DNA of 64,000 bases, taken from positions 269,781-333,780 of the forward strand of contig UEGR01000013.1 of the NCBI GenBank assembly GCA_900465685.1, read 5' to 3'. Both the position numbers and the translations under genes were made by a program. This document shows, one piece after another, positions 26,522 to 35,068 of the stretch. The notes under the pieces are model-generated. The model made no database searches and was not told the DNA's origin. It worked only from the letters and a program-made list of their open reading frames with translations. This stretch comes from Hyphomicrobiales bacterium (GTDB lineage: Bacteria; Pseudomonadota; Alphaproteobacteria; Rhizobiales; Rhizobiaceae). Every line of letters begins with the position of its first letter. Position 1 is the stretch's first letter.

Positions 26522-27578
26522 GGACGGCATTCCCTGCCTCTGGATGCGGGGAGGGACATCCAAGGGCGCCTATTTTCTGGCCGCCAACCTGCCGTCTGAT
26601 AGGCAACAGCGTGATGTACTGCTGCTGGGCGTCATGGGTTCGCCGGATGTTCGCCAGATTGACGGAATCGGCGGCGCCGACCCACTGACCTCGAAAGTGG
26701 CCATCCTGTCGCCTTCCAGCCGCGATGACGCGGATGTGGATTATCTCTTTTTGCAGGTCTTTGTGGATCAGCCGCTTGTCAGTGATGCGCAGGGTTGCGG
26801 AAATATTCTGGCAGGTGTTGGACCGGCGGCCATTGAAATGGGACTGGTGGCTGCGAAGGACGATGTGACGCCGGTGCGCATTCACATGGTCAATTCGGGT
26901 GAGATTGCGCTTGCCCAGATTTCCACTCCCAACCGTCGCGTCAATTATGCCGGTGATACTGCGATTGCTGGCGTTCCGGGCACCCACGCCGCCGTACCTC
27001 TTCTGTTTATGAATGTCGCCGGCTCCATGTGCGGAGCGCTGTTGCCGACTGACAACGAAATGGACGTCATAGACGGTGTCGAAGCAACCCTTATCGACAA
27101 TGGAATGCCTTGCGTCATCATGCGCGCTGCCGATTTCGGCCTGACAGGCATGGAGACCCGCGAAGAGCTGGAAGCGAATAACGATCTTAAAGCAAAGCTT
27201 GAAGTGATCCGGCTAAAGGCAGGCTCATTGATGAATCTCGGCGATGTGCGCGAGGCGTCCGTACCGAAAATGACGCTCGTTTCTGCGCCCACTGCCGGAG
27301 GTGCCATATCGACGCGCAGCTTCATTCCGCATCGTGTTCATGCTTCCGTCGGTGTTCTGGCGGCGGTGACGGTCGCGACAGCAACACGCTTGCCCTCCAG
27401 TCCCGCAGCTAAGCTGGTGAACGCACCGCATGATGGTCGTTATGCGATTGAACATCCAAGCGGCGCGATGGAGGTTTTCCTCGATCTGGCGGAAGACGGA
27501 GCTGTCCAAGGCGCAGGCACGATCCGGACAGCGCGCAAACTGTTCGAAGGCAGGGTTTTTCCGGCGGCGCGTGAGTAG
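26514..27578 (+). CDS. galD: GalD-like 4-oxalomesaconate tautomerase (PrpF family)
   Basis: A 354-residue PrpF/DapF-fold protein starting [14 protein letters not shown], the family hallmark. An active-site region [18 protein letters not shown] contains the conserved Cys-Gly-Asn. GalD converts keto and enol forms of 4-oxalomesaconate; PrpF isomerises 2-methylaconitate. The position after galB- and galC-like genes favours GalD. The ATG at 26514 lies inside the 3' end of the aldolase gene; longer in-frame sequence there is a shadow. Confidence 0.83.
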   Translation: MYEDGIPCLWMRGGTSKGAYFLAANLPSDRQQRDVLLLGVMGSPDVRQIDGIGGADPLTSKVAILSPSSRDDADVDYLFLQVFVDQPLVSDAQGCGNILAGVGPAAIEMGLVAAKDDVTPVRIHMVNSGEIALAQISTPNRRVNYAGDTAIAGVPGTHAAVPLLFMNVAGSMCGALLPTDNEMDVIDGVEATLIDNGMPCVIMRAADFGLTGMETREELEANNDLKAKLEVIRLKAGSLMNLGDVREASVPKMTLVSAPTAGGAISTRSFIPHRVHASVGVLAAVTVATATRLPSSPAAKLVNAPHDGRYAIEHPSGAMEVFLDLAEDGAVQGAGTIRTARKLFEGRVFPAARE

Positions 27579-27637
27579 CCATTTGACATGCATTTGATGA
27601 ATATGCCTGTGTGAGGAGCGAAACAGGCGGGAAAAAA

Positions 27638-28540
27638 ATGCTGACATTGCGACAAATCGAAGTTATCCGGGCAATCATGGTGACCGGGACGATTGCCGGT
27701 GCGGCCAAACTGTTGAATGTCTCTGCTCCGGGCATCAGCAGGCTCATGAAATATTCGGAAGATTCCCTCGGCATCCGGCTCTTTGATCGCCGCGGCGGGC
27801 GTTATGTTCCAACATCACAAGCCCGCAATATCTTCGATCTTCTGGATACGGTGCACCGGAAAATCGATGACCTGCAATCGGCTGTCGCGGATTTAAGCAA
27901 GGGCAAGGCGCAGGAACTTTGCGTTGCGTCCGTGCCGAGTATAGCCAATGTGATGGTGCCGCGCGCGGTCGCAAAGGTGCGCGAGCGTTACAGCGATGTT
28001 CACCTCGACCTCAATATTCTCAAGATTGAAGAAGCCGTTGACTATCTTCTTCTAGGACGTGGCGAGATCGTTGCAATCTCATCGCGCTTCGATCATCCGC
28101 TGATCGAATTTGAACCGCTGGCAAAGGGGCGGTTGCTCTGCATTGTGCCTGAGACAAGCCCGCTGGCATCACGCGAAAAAATTACGCCTCGGGAAATGTC
28201 GGAACATCCGCTGATCGGCATCAACCCGAAAGACCCGTACGGTGCAATCATGGCGGCGATGTTTACCAATGCGGGTCTCGACTATCGCATGAACATCAAA
28301 GCGCGTTTCGGGACGACCGTGTGCAGTCTGGTTGCAGCCGGATTGGGTATAGCGATTATCGACGAGTTTACGGTCGCGCATGGCGTGGTGCGAGGCCTGA
28401 AAAGCATTCCAATTGACGCGGAGAGCGCCTTTCATACTTACATCGCCTATCGCAACGATCTGCCGCTTTCCGTCTATGCGGAACATTTCATCGATGTGTT
28501 GCGCAAGGAAATGAACGCTGTCAGCTCATTCAGCCATTAA
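27638..28540 (+). CDS. LysR-family regulator of the gal-type operon
   Basis: A 300-residue regulator of normal LysR length. The HTH (residues ~1-60) contains TLRQIEVIRAIMVTGTIAGAAKLLNVSAPGISRLMKYSED; the C-terminal substrate-binding domain spans ~90-295. The ATG at 27638 follows GGCGGG; it starts 60 bp after the galD-like stop, on the same strand, so it may be co-transcribed with the genes it controls. Its placement matches GalR of the Pseudomonas gallate cluster, but orthology is not shown. Confidence 0.88.
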   Translation: MLTLRQIEVIRAIMVTGTIAGAAKLLNVSAPGISRLMKYSEDSLGIRLFDRRGGRYVPTSQARNIFDLLDTVHRKIDDLQSAVADLSKGKAQELCVASVPSIANVMVPRAVAKVRERYSDVHLDLNILKIEEAVDYLLLGRGEIVAISSRFDHPLIEFEPLAKGRLLCIVPETSPLASREKITPREMSEHPLIGINPKDPYGAIMAAMFTNAGLDYRMNIKARFGTTVCSLVAAGLGIAIIDEFTVAHGVVRGLKSIPIDAESAFHTYIAYRNDLPLSVYAEHFIDVLRKEMNAVSSFSH

Positions 28541-28558
28541 TGTCGACGCTCAGAGAAT

Positions 28559-28571
28559 TAACATCATGTTA
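28559..28571. promoter_or_regulatory. Palindrome upstream of the shikimate island
   Basis: TAACAT-C-ATGTTA, a 13-bp perfect dyad in the 132-bp gap between the LysR gene and the shikimate-dehydrogenase-like gene. The 8-mer ATCATGTT inside it also occurs at 24046-24053 upstream of galB. It is a candidate operator. Confidence 0.35.
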
Positions 28572-28672
28572 TGGATTCCTATTCATTTGATAGGCGATAT
28601 TATCTCTGCCATTCGCTAATCTGTTCCTGGGAGCGCTCGAATACAAACGCGCAGGCTAGGATCAGTGAATTC

Positions 28673-29548
28673 ATGGCATATGGCGATAATGCTCAATCTT
28701 TGCAGGACAAAGGGCCGTTTCCAAATGGAGCGACGCGCCTTTTTCCTGTGGTTGGAGACCCGATTGAGCAGGTGCGTTCGCCGGAAGTTATGACGGAACT
28801 GTTTCGCGAGCGCAGCGAGAATGCGCTTGTTGTTCCGCTGCATGTTGCGCCATCCAATCTGTCAGTTGTTTTCGCCACATTGAGCGTGGTGGACAATATC
28901 GGCGGTTTGCTGGTGACGATACCGCACAAGCAGCAGGCCTATGAGCTATGTGCGGGATTTACGGACAATGCCACCTTCATTGAGGCGGTCAATGTTGTTC
29001 GGCGCACTGGAAATGGGTGGTACGGCGATAATACTGACGGCATCGGCTTTCTCGATGGCATCGAACGGGAAGGGTTCGATGTGCAAGGGAAAAACGTCCT
29101 TCTCGTCGGATGCGGCGGTGCCGGAACAGCCATAGCGCTGGAAATGCTGAAGCGAGGAGCAGCGCAGCTTGCCATTCACGATGTCGATAGCGACAAGCGT
29201 GATTCTGTAATCGGCAAACTCAGTGAACGTTATCCGGGTAAGGTTGTCGTTGGTAGCGATGACCCTTTCGGGTTCGATCTGATTGCAAATGCTACGCCGA
29301 TGGGTATGAAATCGAATGATCCATATCCCGTAAACGTAACAAAGTTGCGGTCAGAGCAGTTTGCTGCTTGCGTGATCACCAAACCGCACGTATCGCCATT
29401 TATCGAGGAAGCTAGAAAACGGGGCTGTCAGACGATGGTTGGTGCTGGAATGTTCGATGCGCAGGCGGAGGTCCTGGCGGATTTTCTGACCGGTCACGAC
29501 GGGCACCATGCAGGTTGCGCGCCGTTGCCGACACCCGAAAAAGGGTAG
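28673..29548 (+). CDS. Shikimate dehydrogenase-like (AroE/quinate-shikimate dehydrogenase family)
   Basis: A 291-residue AroE-family protein. The catalytic pair is present: K86 (TIPHKQ) and D122 (NTDGIGF). The nucleotide-binding loop is GCGGAGTA. The usual substrate-binding Ser-x-Ser near the N-terminus is replaced by VRSP, leaving one serine, which suggests a catabolic or altered-specificity member. The start at 28673 is chosen by homology to the family N-terminus; AGGA lies 11 nt upstream, so it is uncertain, and an upstream in-frame ATG at 28571 exists. It heads a run with an importer and a dehydroshikimate dehydratase, so it likely oxidises imported shikimate to 3-dehydroshikimate. Confidence 0.85.
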   Translation: MAYGDNAQSLQDKGPFPNGATRLFPVVGDPIEQVRSPEVMTELFRERSENALVVPLHVAPSNLSVVFATLSVVDNIGGLLVTIPHKQQAYELCAGFTDNATFIEAVNVVRRTGNGWYGDNTDGIGFLDGIEREGFDVQGKNVLLVGCGGAGTAIALEMLKRGAAQLAIHDVDSDKRDSVIGKLSERYPGKVVVGSDDPFGFDLIANATPMGMKSNDPYPVNVTKLRSEQFAACVITKPHVSPFIEEARKRGCQTMVGAGMFDAQAEVLADFLTGHDGHHAGCAPLPTPEKG

Positions 29549-29596
29549 GCTTATCTCTATATCTTGATCTCTATGAACTTAAGGGGAGGAACTAAA

Positions 29597-30736
29597 ATGC
29601 ATTATCGTAAGAAACTTCTGGCGCTTTCGACGGCAGTTTTCGCGACTTTCGGCGCAGCCCACGCAGAAGACGTGGTCAAACTCGGCATGGTTGTCGAGCT
29701 GTCCGGTCCGGGCGCACCGTCCGGCACGAACTGGCGTGACGGCATCAAGATCGCCATTGATGAAGTGAATGCGGGCGGCGGCATTCTGGGCAAGAAGGTC
29801 GAGCTGGGCGAGTATGACACCCAGACTGATCCGCAGGTCTCGCGCGCGCTCGTGCAAAAGGCCATTGACGATGGCGCATACGCTATTCTGGGCACGATCT
29901 ATTCGGGCTCGACGATGGTCAACATGCTGGTTGCACAGCAGAACAGCATTCCGCAATTCGTCGGTTCGGAATCGCCGAGCATTGTCGAAAAGGGCAATCC
30001 GTTCGTCTTCCGCACCTCGACCGGCGCTCAGAAGGGCGTTCCAGCACTGACGTCCTACTTCACAGACACGCTGAAGGCGAAGAAGGTTGGTGTGGCCTGG
30101 CTGAACAACGAGTTCGGCAAAGGCGGTCATGACGTTTTCGTTGAGGAAATGAAGAAGGCCGGTATCGAAATTATCGCCGATGTTGCCTCCGAGCAGGCGC
30201 AGACTGACTATGCGGCCGACGTTGCGAAGCTCAAGCAGGCTAATCCTGAAGCGATTTTCGTCTATATGAATCAGGAAGAATCTGCGCGTTTCCTGATCGA
30301 AGCCAAGAAGCAGGGGCTGAAGATGCCTCTCGTTGGCGAAGTAACGCTGACGGAAGCCAAGGTGGTTGAACTTGCAGGCGGTGCTGCGAATGGCGCTATC
30401 GCGCATGTTGGCATCACAGCTGCGGCGACGGATGTGCCGGGCATCGGCGAATTCGCCAAGAAGTTCGAAGAAGCTTACAAGCGCAAGCCGACGCATGACG
30501 CTTTGAAGGGTTATGTCGGCGTCTGGACCACCAAATATGTCACTGACATGGTGGGTAAGCTCGACGGTGAAGCATTTGCTGAAAAGATGCATGGTCTTTG
30601 CCTGAAGGCAGCTGACTATCCGAAAGTGCTTCTCGACACCTGCTGGGATGACCGCGGAGAAATGTCCCGCCCAAGCTTCATGGTTCAGGTGAAGGACGGT
30701 GTGCCGACAGTCATTGGTACAGTTCCGGCAAACTGA
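29597..30736 (+). CDS. Liv-type ABC transporter substrate-binding protein (importer 2)
   Basis: A 379-residue periplasmic protein. The signal peptide (MHYRKKLLALSTAVFATFGAAHA) begins at the ATG at 29597 with GGGGAGGA upstream. Mature protein: VVKLGMVVELSGPGAPSGTNWRDG, then the type-1 periplasmic-binding fold. Here it is the first transporter gene, unlike importer 1. The context (AroE-like, QuiC) suggests shikimate, quinate or a related acid as ligand. Confidence 0.9.
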   Translation: MHYRKKLLALSTAVFATFGAAHAEDVVKLGMVVELSGPGAPSGTNWRDGIKIAIDEVNAGGGILGKKVELGEYDTQTDPQVSRALVQKAIDDGAYAILGTIYSGSTMVNMLVAQQNSIPQFVGSESPSIVEKGNPFVFRTSTGAQKGVPALTSYFTDTLKAKKVGVAWLNNEFGKGGHDVFVEEMKKAGIEIIADVASEQAQTDYAADVAKLKQANPEAIFVYMNQEESARFLIEAKKQGLKMPLVGEVTLTEAKVVELAGGAANGAIAHVGITAAATDVPGIGEFAKKFEEAYKRKPTHDALKGYVGVWTTKYVTDMVGKLDGEAFAEKMHGLCLKAADYPKVLLDTCWDDRGEMSRPSFMVQVKDGVPTVIGTVPAN

Positions 30737-30751
30737 TCAATCCTTTCAGCA

Positions 30752-30776
30752 GAGGCGGCGGCTTGGCTGCCGCCTC
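30752..30776 (+). terminator. Intercistronic hairpin after the binding-protein gene
   Basis: An 8-bp stem GAGGCGGC / GCCGCCTC extended by inner pairs, with no T-run. It is placed between the binding-protein and permease genes, as expected for partial termination or 3' mRNA protection that raises binding-protein output. Confidence 0.5.
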
Positions 30777-30790
30777 AGACGGGTAAAGTC

Positions 30791-31669
30791 ATGTCCCAGT
30801 TTCTACAGGTTTTGTTATCCGGTCTTGCGACCGGCTCCATTTACGCACTTGTTGCGATCGGTTTCACGCTGGTTTGGCAAGCAGCCCAGACTGTGAACTT
30901 CGCTCAGGGTGAATTCGTGATGCTACCGGCCTTCTTCGTTCTGGCGGCAATGACCATCTTTGGTATTTCGTTCTGGCCCGCTCTGCTTATCGGGTTGGTG
31001 GTTGCTCTGATCGTGCTTGGGCTTTTGTTCAAGAAGCTGATCGTTGAACCCATTCTGCCCCATGGGGGTATCACGCTGATCATCGCGACGATGGTCTTGG
31101 GCATCTTGCTCAAAGAAAGCGTGAAAGAATTCTATTCCGCTGAAGCACAGCCCTTCCCATCGATGTTCCCGAACGATCCGATCGAGTTTTTCGGCGCGGT
31201 TCTCTCATTGCGTGACATTCTCAATCTGGCGCTGTCGCTCGGTATCGTCGTTCTGCTAACGCTGTTCCTCAATCGCACCCGCACGGGTCGCTGCATGCAG
31301 GCAACAGCGCAGAATCCCGCTGTTGCTGAAATTCTTGGCGTCAATGTCAAGCGCATGATCCTCTATACATTTCTGATCAATGCAGCTCTGGCGGCTCTGG
31401 CGTCCTACTTGATCAGCCCCGTCTACCTCGCAAAGTTCTCCAACGGTGAAACGCTTGGCCTTATCGCCTTCATTGCGGCCATTGTTGGGGGTTTCAACCA
31501 GATACGCGGTGCGCTCGTCGGTGGATTGCTGATCGGTGTTCTCGATAATCTCACGGCGGCTTATGTCACCGCGCAATATCGTGCCGCGTTGCCATTGGTC
31601 CTGTTGATCGTGATTATCCTCGTCCGCCCACAGGGCATCATGGGCACTTCCGAGGGGAGGGCCGTGTAA
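30791..31669 (+). CDS. Liv-type ABC transporter permease, LivH-like (importer 2)
   Basis: A 292-residue permease with TVNFAQGEFVMLPAFFV near the N-terminus and the TRTGRCMQATAQNPAVAEILGV cytoplasmic loop. About eight transmembrane helices. Its TAA overlaps the next ATG by one base (TAATG). Confidence 0.92.
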   Translation: MSQFLQVLLSGLATGSIYALVAIGFTLVWQAAQTVNFAQGEFVMLPAFFVLAAMTIFGISFWPALLIGLVVALIVLGLLFKKLIVEPILPHGGITLIIATMVLGILLKESVKEFYSAEAQPFPSMFPNDPIEFFGAVLSLRDILNLALSLGIVVLLTLFLNRTRTGRCMQATAQNPAVAEILGVNVKRMILYTFLINAALAALASYLISPVYLAKFSNGETLGLIAFIAAIVGGFNQIRGALVGGLLIGVLDNLTAAYVTAQYRAALPLVLLIVIILVRPQGIMGTSEGRAV

Positions 31670-32649
31670 TGACTGCAAGCAAGCGCAATATTTCAATTGC
31701 TGTATTGTTGCTTTTGTCGGTGCTCGCACCGATTGGGCAGGGCAACTACATCATCTACGTTTTGACATCCTGGCTGATCTTCTCGATCGCAGCGATGGGT
31801 CTTAACCTGACGCTCGGTTATGCAGGCCAGATTTCGCTGGCACAGGCGTCCTTCATGGCGATTGGCGCCTATACCACGGCGCTTCTGACGCTCGCCGGAT
31901 GGCATTGGTTTCTGGCAATGCCGGTCGGCCTGGTACTTTGCTTCATTGTGGGCCTTGTACTTGGCTATCCGGCTTTGCGCGTCAAAGGGCATTTCCTTGC
32001 CTTCGTGACGCTTGCCTTCAACACTCTGGTCTTTCTGGTGTTGCGTAACGAAGAGTGGCTGACCGGCGGCAATTACGGTCTTGTCGGCATGCCGCGTCCT
32101 CATCTCGGTCTGTTCGCCACCACCAAGCAGCTCCCATTCTATTATTTCACGCTCGGCATCACTGTTGTCGCCGCGCTGATCATGTGGGGCATTGTGCGCT
32201 CCCCATGGGGCCGCGCCTTCAAGGCTCTGCGTGAAAACCCCATCCGCGCTGAAAGTCTTGGCGTTGATACACGTCGCATCACGCTTCTGGCGTTTGCCAT
32301 CGGCTCGGTCTATGGCGGGCTTGCCGGATCGCTGATCACGCCGCTGGTTCAGTTTATCGAGCCGGGTTCGTTTGGTCTCGTCCATTCGCTGCGCATTCTG
32401 CTCATGGTTGTTGTGGGTGGTGCAGGCTTTTTCTTTGGCCCCTTCATCGGTGCAGCAGTTGTCATTTTGCTGCCGGAAGTGCTTCGCTTCACGGAAGGCT
32501 ACTATCTGATCATTTACTCGGTACTCGTGATCGTCATGCTGATCTTCGTGCCTTCGGGTCTGATCGGAGTGTGGGGCAAGTTCCGCGAAAAATTCTGGCC
32601 GAAGCGTCAGGTGCGCGGTGACATGAGCGAAGGAGCGCGGCTGAAATGA
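31669..32649 (+). CDS. Liv-type ABC transporter permease, LivM-like (importer 2)
   Basis: A 326-residue permease carrying GYAGQISLAQASFMAIGAYT and the SPWGRAFKALRENPIRAESLGV loop, with about nine to ten transmembrane helices. It overlaps the ATPase gene by 4 nt. Confidence 0.92.
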   Translation: MTASKRNISIAVLLLLSVLAPIGQGNYIIYVLTSWLIFSIAAMGLNLTLGYAGQISLAQASFMAIGAYTTALLTLAGWHWFLAMPVGLVLCFIVGLVLGYPALRVKGHFLAFVTLAFNTLVFLVLRNEEWLTGGNYGLVGMPRPHLGLFATTKQLPFYYFTLGITVVAALIMWGIVRSPWGRAFKALRENPIRAESLGVDTRRITLLAFAIGSVYGGLAGSLITPLVQFIEPGSFGLVHSLRILLMVVVGGAGFFFGPFIGAAVVILLPEVLRFTEGYYLIIYSVLVIVMLIFVPSGLIGVWGKFREKFWPKRQVRGDMSEGARLK

Positions 32650-33392
32650 GCAGTCCTGTACTTTCCGTACGCAATATCGAGAAGCGTTTCGGCGGCATTC
32701 ACGCCGTTCGCGATGTGTCCTTCGACGTCAATCAGGGTGAGATACTCGGGCTGATCGGGCCGAACGGTTCCGGCAAGTCGACGCTGTTCAACTGCATCCT
32801 TGGCCAGCTTCAGCCCAATGCTGGCGAGGTGCAGGTCAACGGCAAGAACGTTTCAGGCATGCGTGCATCCGACCTCAACAAGCTTGGCGTCGGACGAACT
32901 TTCCAGCAGCTTTCCGTCTTTCCGAAGATGTCTGTTCTTGAAAACATCATCCTCGCTGGACAGGAACACAAAGGCACCATGGCCTCGCGGCTTTTCGGTC
33001 CGGGTGATGCCGGGCTGACCGAGGAAGCCGAACAGATGATTTCGTTCTTCCGCCTCAACCATCTTCGCGACGAACTGGCGGGGTCGCTTTCCTACGGGCA
33101 GCAAAAGCTGGTCGATGCTGCCATGGCGTTCATGGCAGGCCCCAGTCTTGTTCTGCTCGATGAACCGGCCGGTGGTGTCAATCTGACAATGCTTGCCAAT
33201 CTCAAGGATCGGCTCGTGGCCTATAATGCGGAACATGGAACGACTTTTGTGGTCATCGAGCACAATATGGAGTTTGTCATGAGCCTTTGCACACGCATTA
33301 TCGTGCTGGCAGAAGGCCGCATTATTGCTGAAGGCAAGCCCGAAGAAATCCGGTCAAACCAGATGGTTATCGACGCTTATCTGGGAGGATGA
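32646..33392 (+). CDS. Liv-type ABC transporter ATPase, LivG-like (importer 2)
   Basis: A 248-residue ATPase with Walker A GPNGSGKST, RTFQQLSVF, signature LSYGQQKLVD and Walker B LVLLDEPAGGVN. The tail IDAYLGG is LivG-like. Confidence 0.92.
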   Translation: MSSPVLSVRNIEKRFGGIHAVRDVSFDVNQGEILGLIGPNGSGKSTLFNCILGQLQPNAGEVQVNGKNVSGMRASDLNKLGVGRTFQQLSVFPKMSVLENIILAGQEHKGTMASRLFGPGDAGLTEEAEQMISFFRLNHLRDELAGSLSYGQQKLVDAAMAFMAGPSLVLLDEPAGGVNLTMLANLKDRLVAYNAEHGTTFVVIEHNMEFVMSLCTRIIVLAEGRIIAEGKPEEIRSNQMVIDAYLGG

Positions 33393-33395
33393 CAT

Positions 33396-34127
33396 ATGCT
33401 TGAACTCAAAGACCTTCACGGTGGCTATGGAAAGATTACCATTTTGAACGGCGTGTCTTTCTCCATTCCGAAGGGCTCGATTACGACTGTGATCGGTCCG
33501 AATGGAGCAGGTAAGTCAACCGTATTCAAGGCGATCTTCGGTCTCTTGAACATCCACTCGGGACAAATCCTGCTGGACGGAAAAGACGTCACCCGCAATA
33601 CGCCGCGTCAGATGATCGCCAACGGCGTGACCTATGTGCCGCAAGGGCGCAATGTGGTGCCGCAACTTTCCGTCTACCATAACCTTGAGCTTGGGGGTAT
33701 CACATCATCTGATCCATCCAAGGTTCGTGCCCGCATCGAGCAGGTCATGGATCAGTTTCCAATGCTGCGGCAGTTCCGGGACCGTAAAGCGATTGAACTG
33801 TCAGGCGGCCAGCAGAAGCAGTTGGAGGTCGCCCGTGCTCTTCTGCTTGATCCGAAGCTCATTTTGATCGACGAACCATCCATTGGCCTGTCGCCCAATC
33901 TCGTTCAGGAGGTGTTTCAGACACTCATTCGCTTGCGTGATCAGGGTGTAACCATTCTCATGGTCGAGCAGAATGCGAAAGCCGCACTCGCCATGTCGGA
34001 CTACGGCCTGGTTCTCGAACTTGGTCAAACGCGCATGCATGATGAAGCCTCAAAGCTTCTTGCTGATCCGCGCGTGGGGCAGCTGTTCCTTGGTGGACAT
34101 GTCGAGCATGACGACGCAAAAGTTTGA
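33396..34127 (+). CDS. Liv-type ABC transporter ATPase, LivF-like (importer 2)
   Basis: A 243-residue ATPase with Walker A GPNGAGKST, YVPQGRNVVP, signature LSGGQQKQLE and Walker B LILIDEPSIGL. The tail GQLFLGG is LivF-like. Its 3' end overlaps the lactonase gene start. Confidence 0.92.
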   Translation: MLELKDLHGGYGKITILNGVSFSIPKGSITTVIGPNGAGKSTVFKAIFGLLNIHSGQILLDGKDVTRNTPRQMIANGVTYVPQGRNVVPQLSVYHNLELGGITSSDPSKVRARIEQVMDQFPMLRQFRDRKAIELSGGQQKQLEVARALLLDPKLILIDEPSIGLSPNLVQEVFQTLIRLRDQGVTILMVEQNAKAALAMSDYGLVLELGQTRMHDEASKLLADPRVGQLFLGGHVEHDDAKV

Positions 34128-34986
34128 CGTCATCGACGCTCCTGCCAATCGTCTGGGGGAATGTCCAATCTGGTGTGAGCAGATGGGCACCCTATGGTGG
34201 GTCGATGTGCTCACACCGGCGCTCATGAGCTATGTCCCGCAAGCGGGGCAAGTTCAACAGCACAAGGTTGAGGCCCGTCGTATCGGGTCTTTGGCCTTGC
34301 GGGAAAAAGGCGGCCTTATTCTAGCTTGCGACAAGGGCCTATTTGCTTTTGATCCTGAGGGCGGCGGACAGACGTTTCTTGTGGACCCTGAACCGGGTGT
34401 ATCGGGTCATCGCAAGAACGATGGACGTGCGGATTGGGCGGGCAATTTCTGGATCGGTACCTTGCGCGAGGCGGATTACGCAGCTGTGGGCGCGCTTTAC
34501 CGGGTACAGCCGGATTATGCAGTATCAAGGGAAGCCGCCGATCTCGCAATTCCTAACGGACTAGCCTTCGATCAAGATCGCAAGCGCATGTATTTCGCTG
34601 ATACACGCGCCTATACGATCTGGATGCGCGATTATGACCCCACGCAAGACCAACTTGGGGAGCCGCAGATTTTCGCAACGACGACTGCGCCCGAACGACC
34701 GGATGGCAGCTGCGTTGACGAAGAAGGCTTTATGTGGAGTGCGATTTACGCTGGCGGCAAGCTCATCCGTTTTGACCCGGACGGCGCGATAGACCGCGTG
34801 ATCGAACTGCCGGTCAGTCACCCGACCTGTTGCTGCTTTGGTGGCGAAGCCCTCGATACGCTGTTTGTCACCTCGGCGATTGAGCCCCTTGGCCGTCAAG
34901 AGCGAACGACAGAACCACTTGCTGGCAAGGTGCTGGCGTTCAAACCGGGCGTTCGGGGACGAGCCGAATTTAAAACCCGACTTTGA
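34108..34986 (+). CDS. SMP-30/gluconolactonase/LRE-family lactonase
   Basis: A ~292-residue six-bladed propeller lactonase. The divalent-metal ligands of the family are visible: Glu in LGECPIW, Asn in HRKNDGRADWAGNFWIGT, Asn in AIPNGLAFD and Asp in RPDGSCVD. The start is uncertain between ATG 34108 (MTTQKFDV) and ATG 34099; both lie within the livF-like 3' end. Members hydrolyse aldonolactones and other lactones. In this operon a hydroaromatic or pyrone-type lactone is conceivable but unproven. Confidence 0.85.
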   Translation: MTTQKFDVIDAPANRLGECPIWCEQMGTLWWVDVLTPALMSYVPQAGQVQQHKVEARRIGSLALREKGGLILACDKGLFAFDPEGGGQTFLVDPEPGVSGHRKNDGRADWAGNFWIGTLREADYAAVGALYRVQPDYAVSREAADLAIPNGLAFDQDRKRMYFADTRAYTIWMRDYDPTQDQLGEPQIFATTTAPERPDGSCVDEEGFMWSAIYAGGKLIRFDPDGAIDRVIELPVSHPTCCCFGGEALDTLFVTSAIEPLGRQERTTEPLAGKVLAFKPGVRGRAEFKTRL

Positions 34987-35068
34987 AACAACGCGCAATC
35001 AATCGACGATACTGGCCCGAATTTTCTGAACGCGGGCGCAACAAGAACCGGAAGCAGGAGAGCACGCC

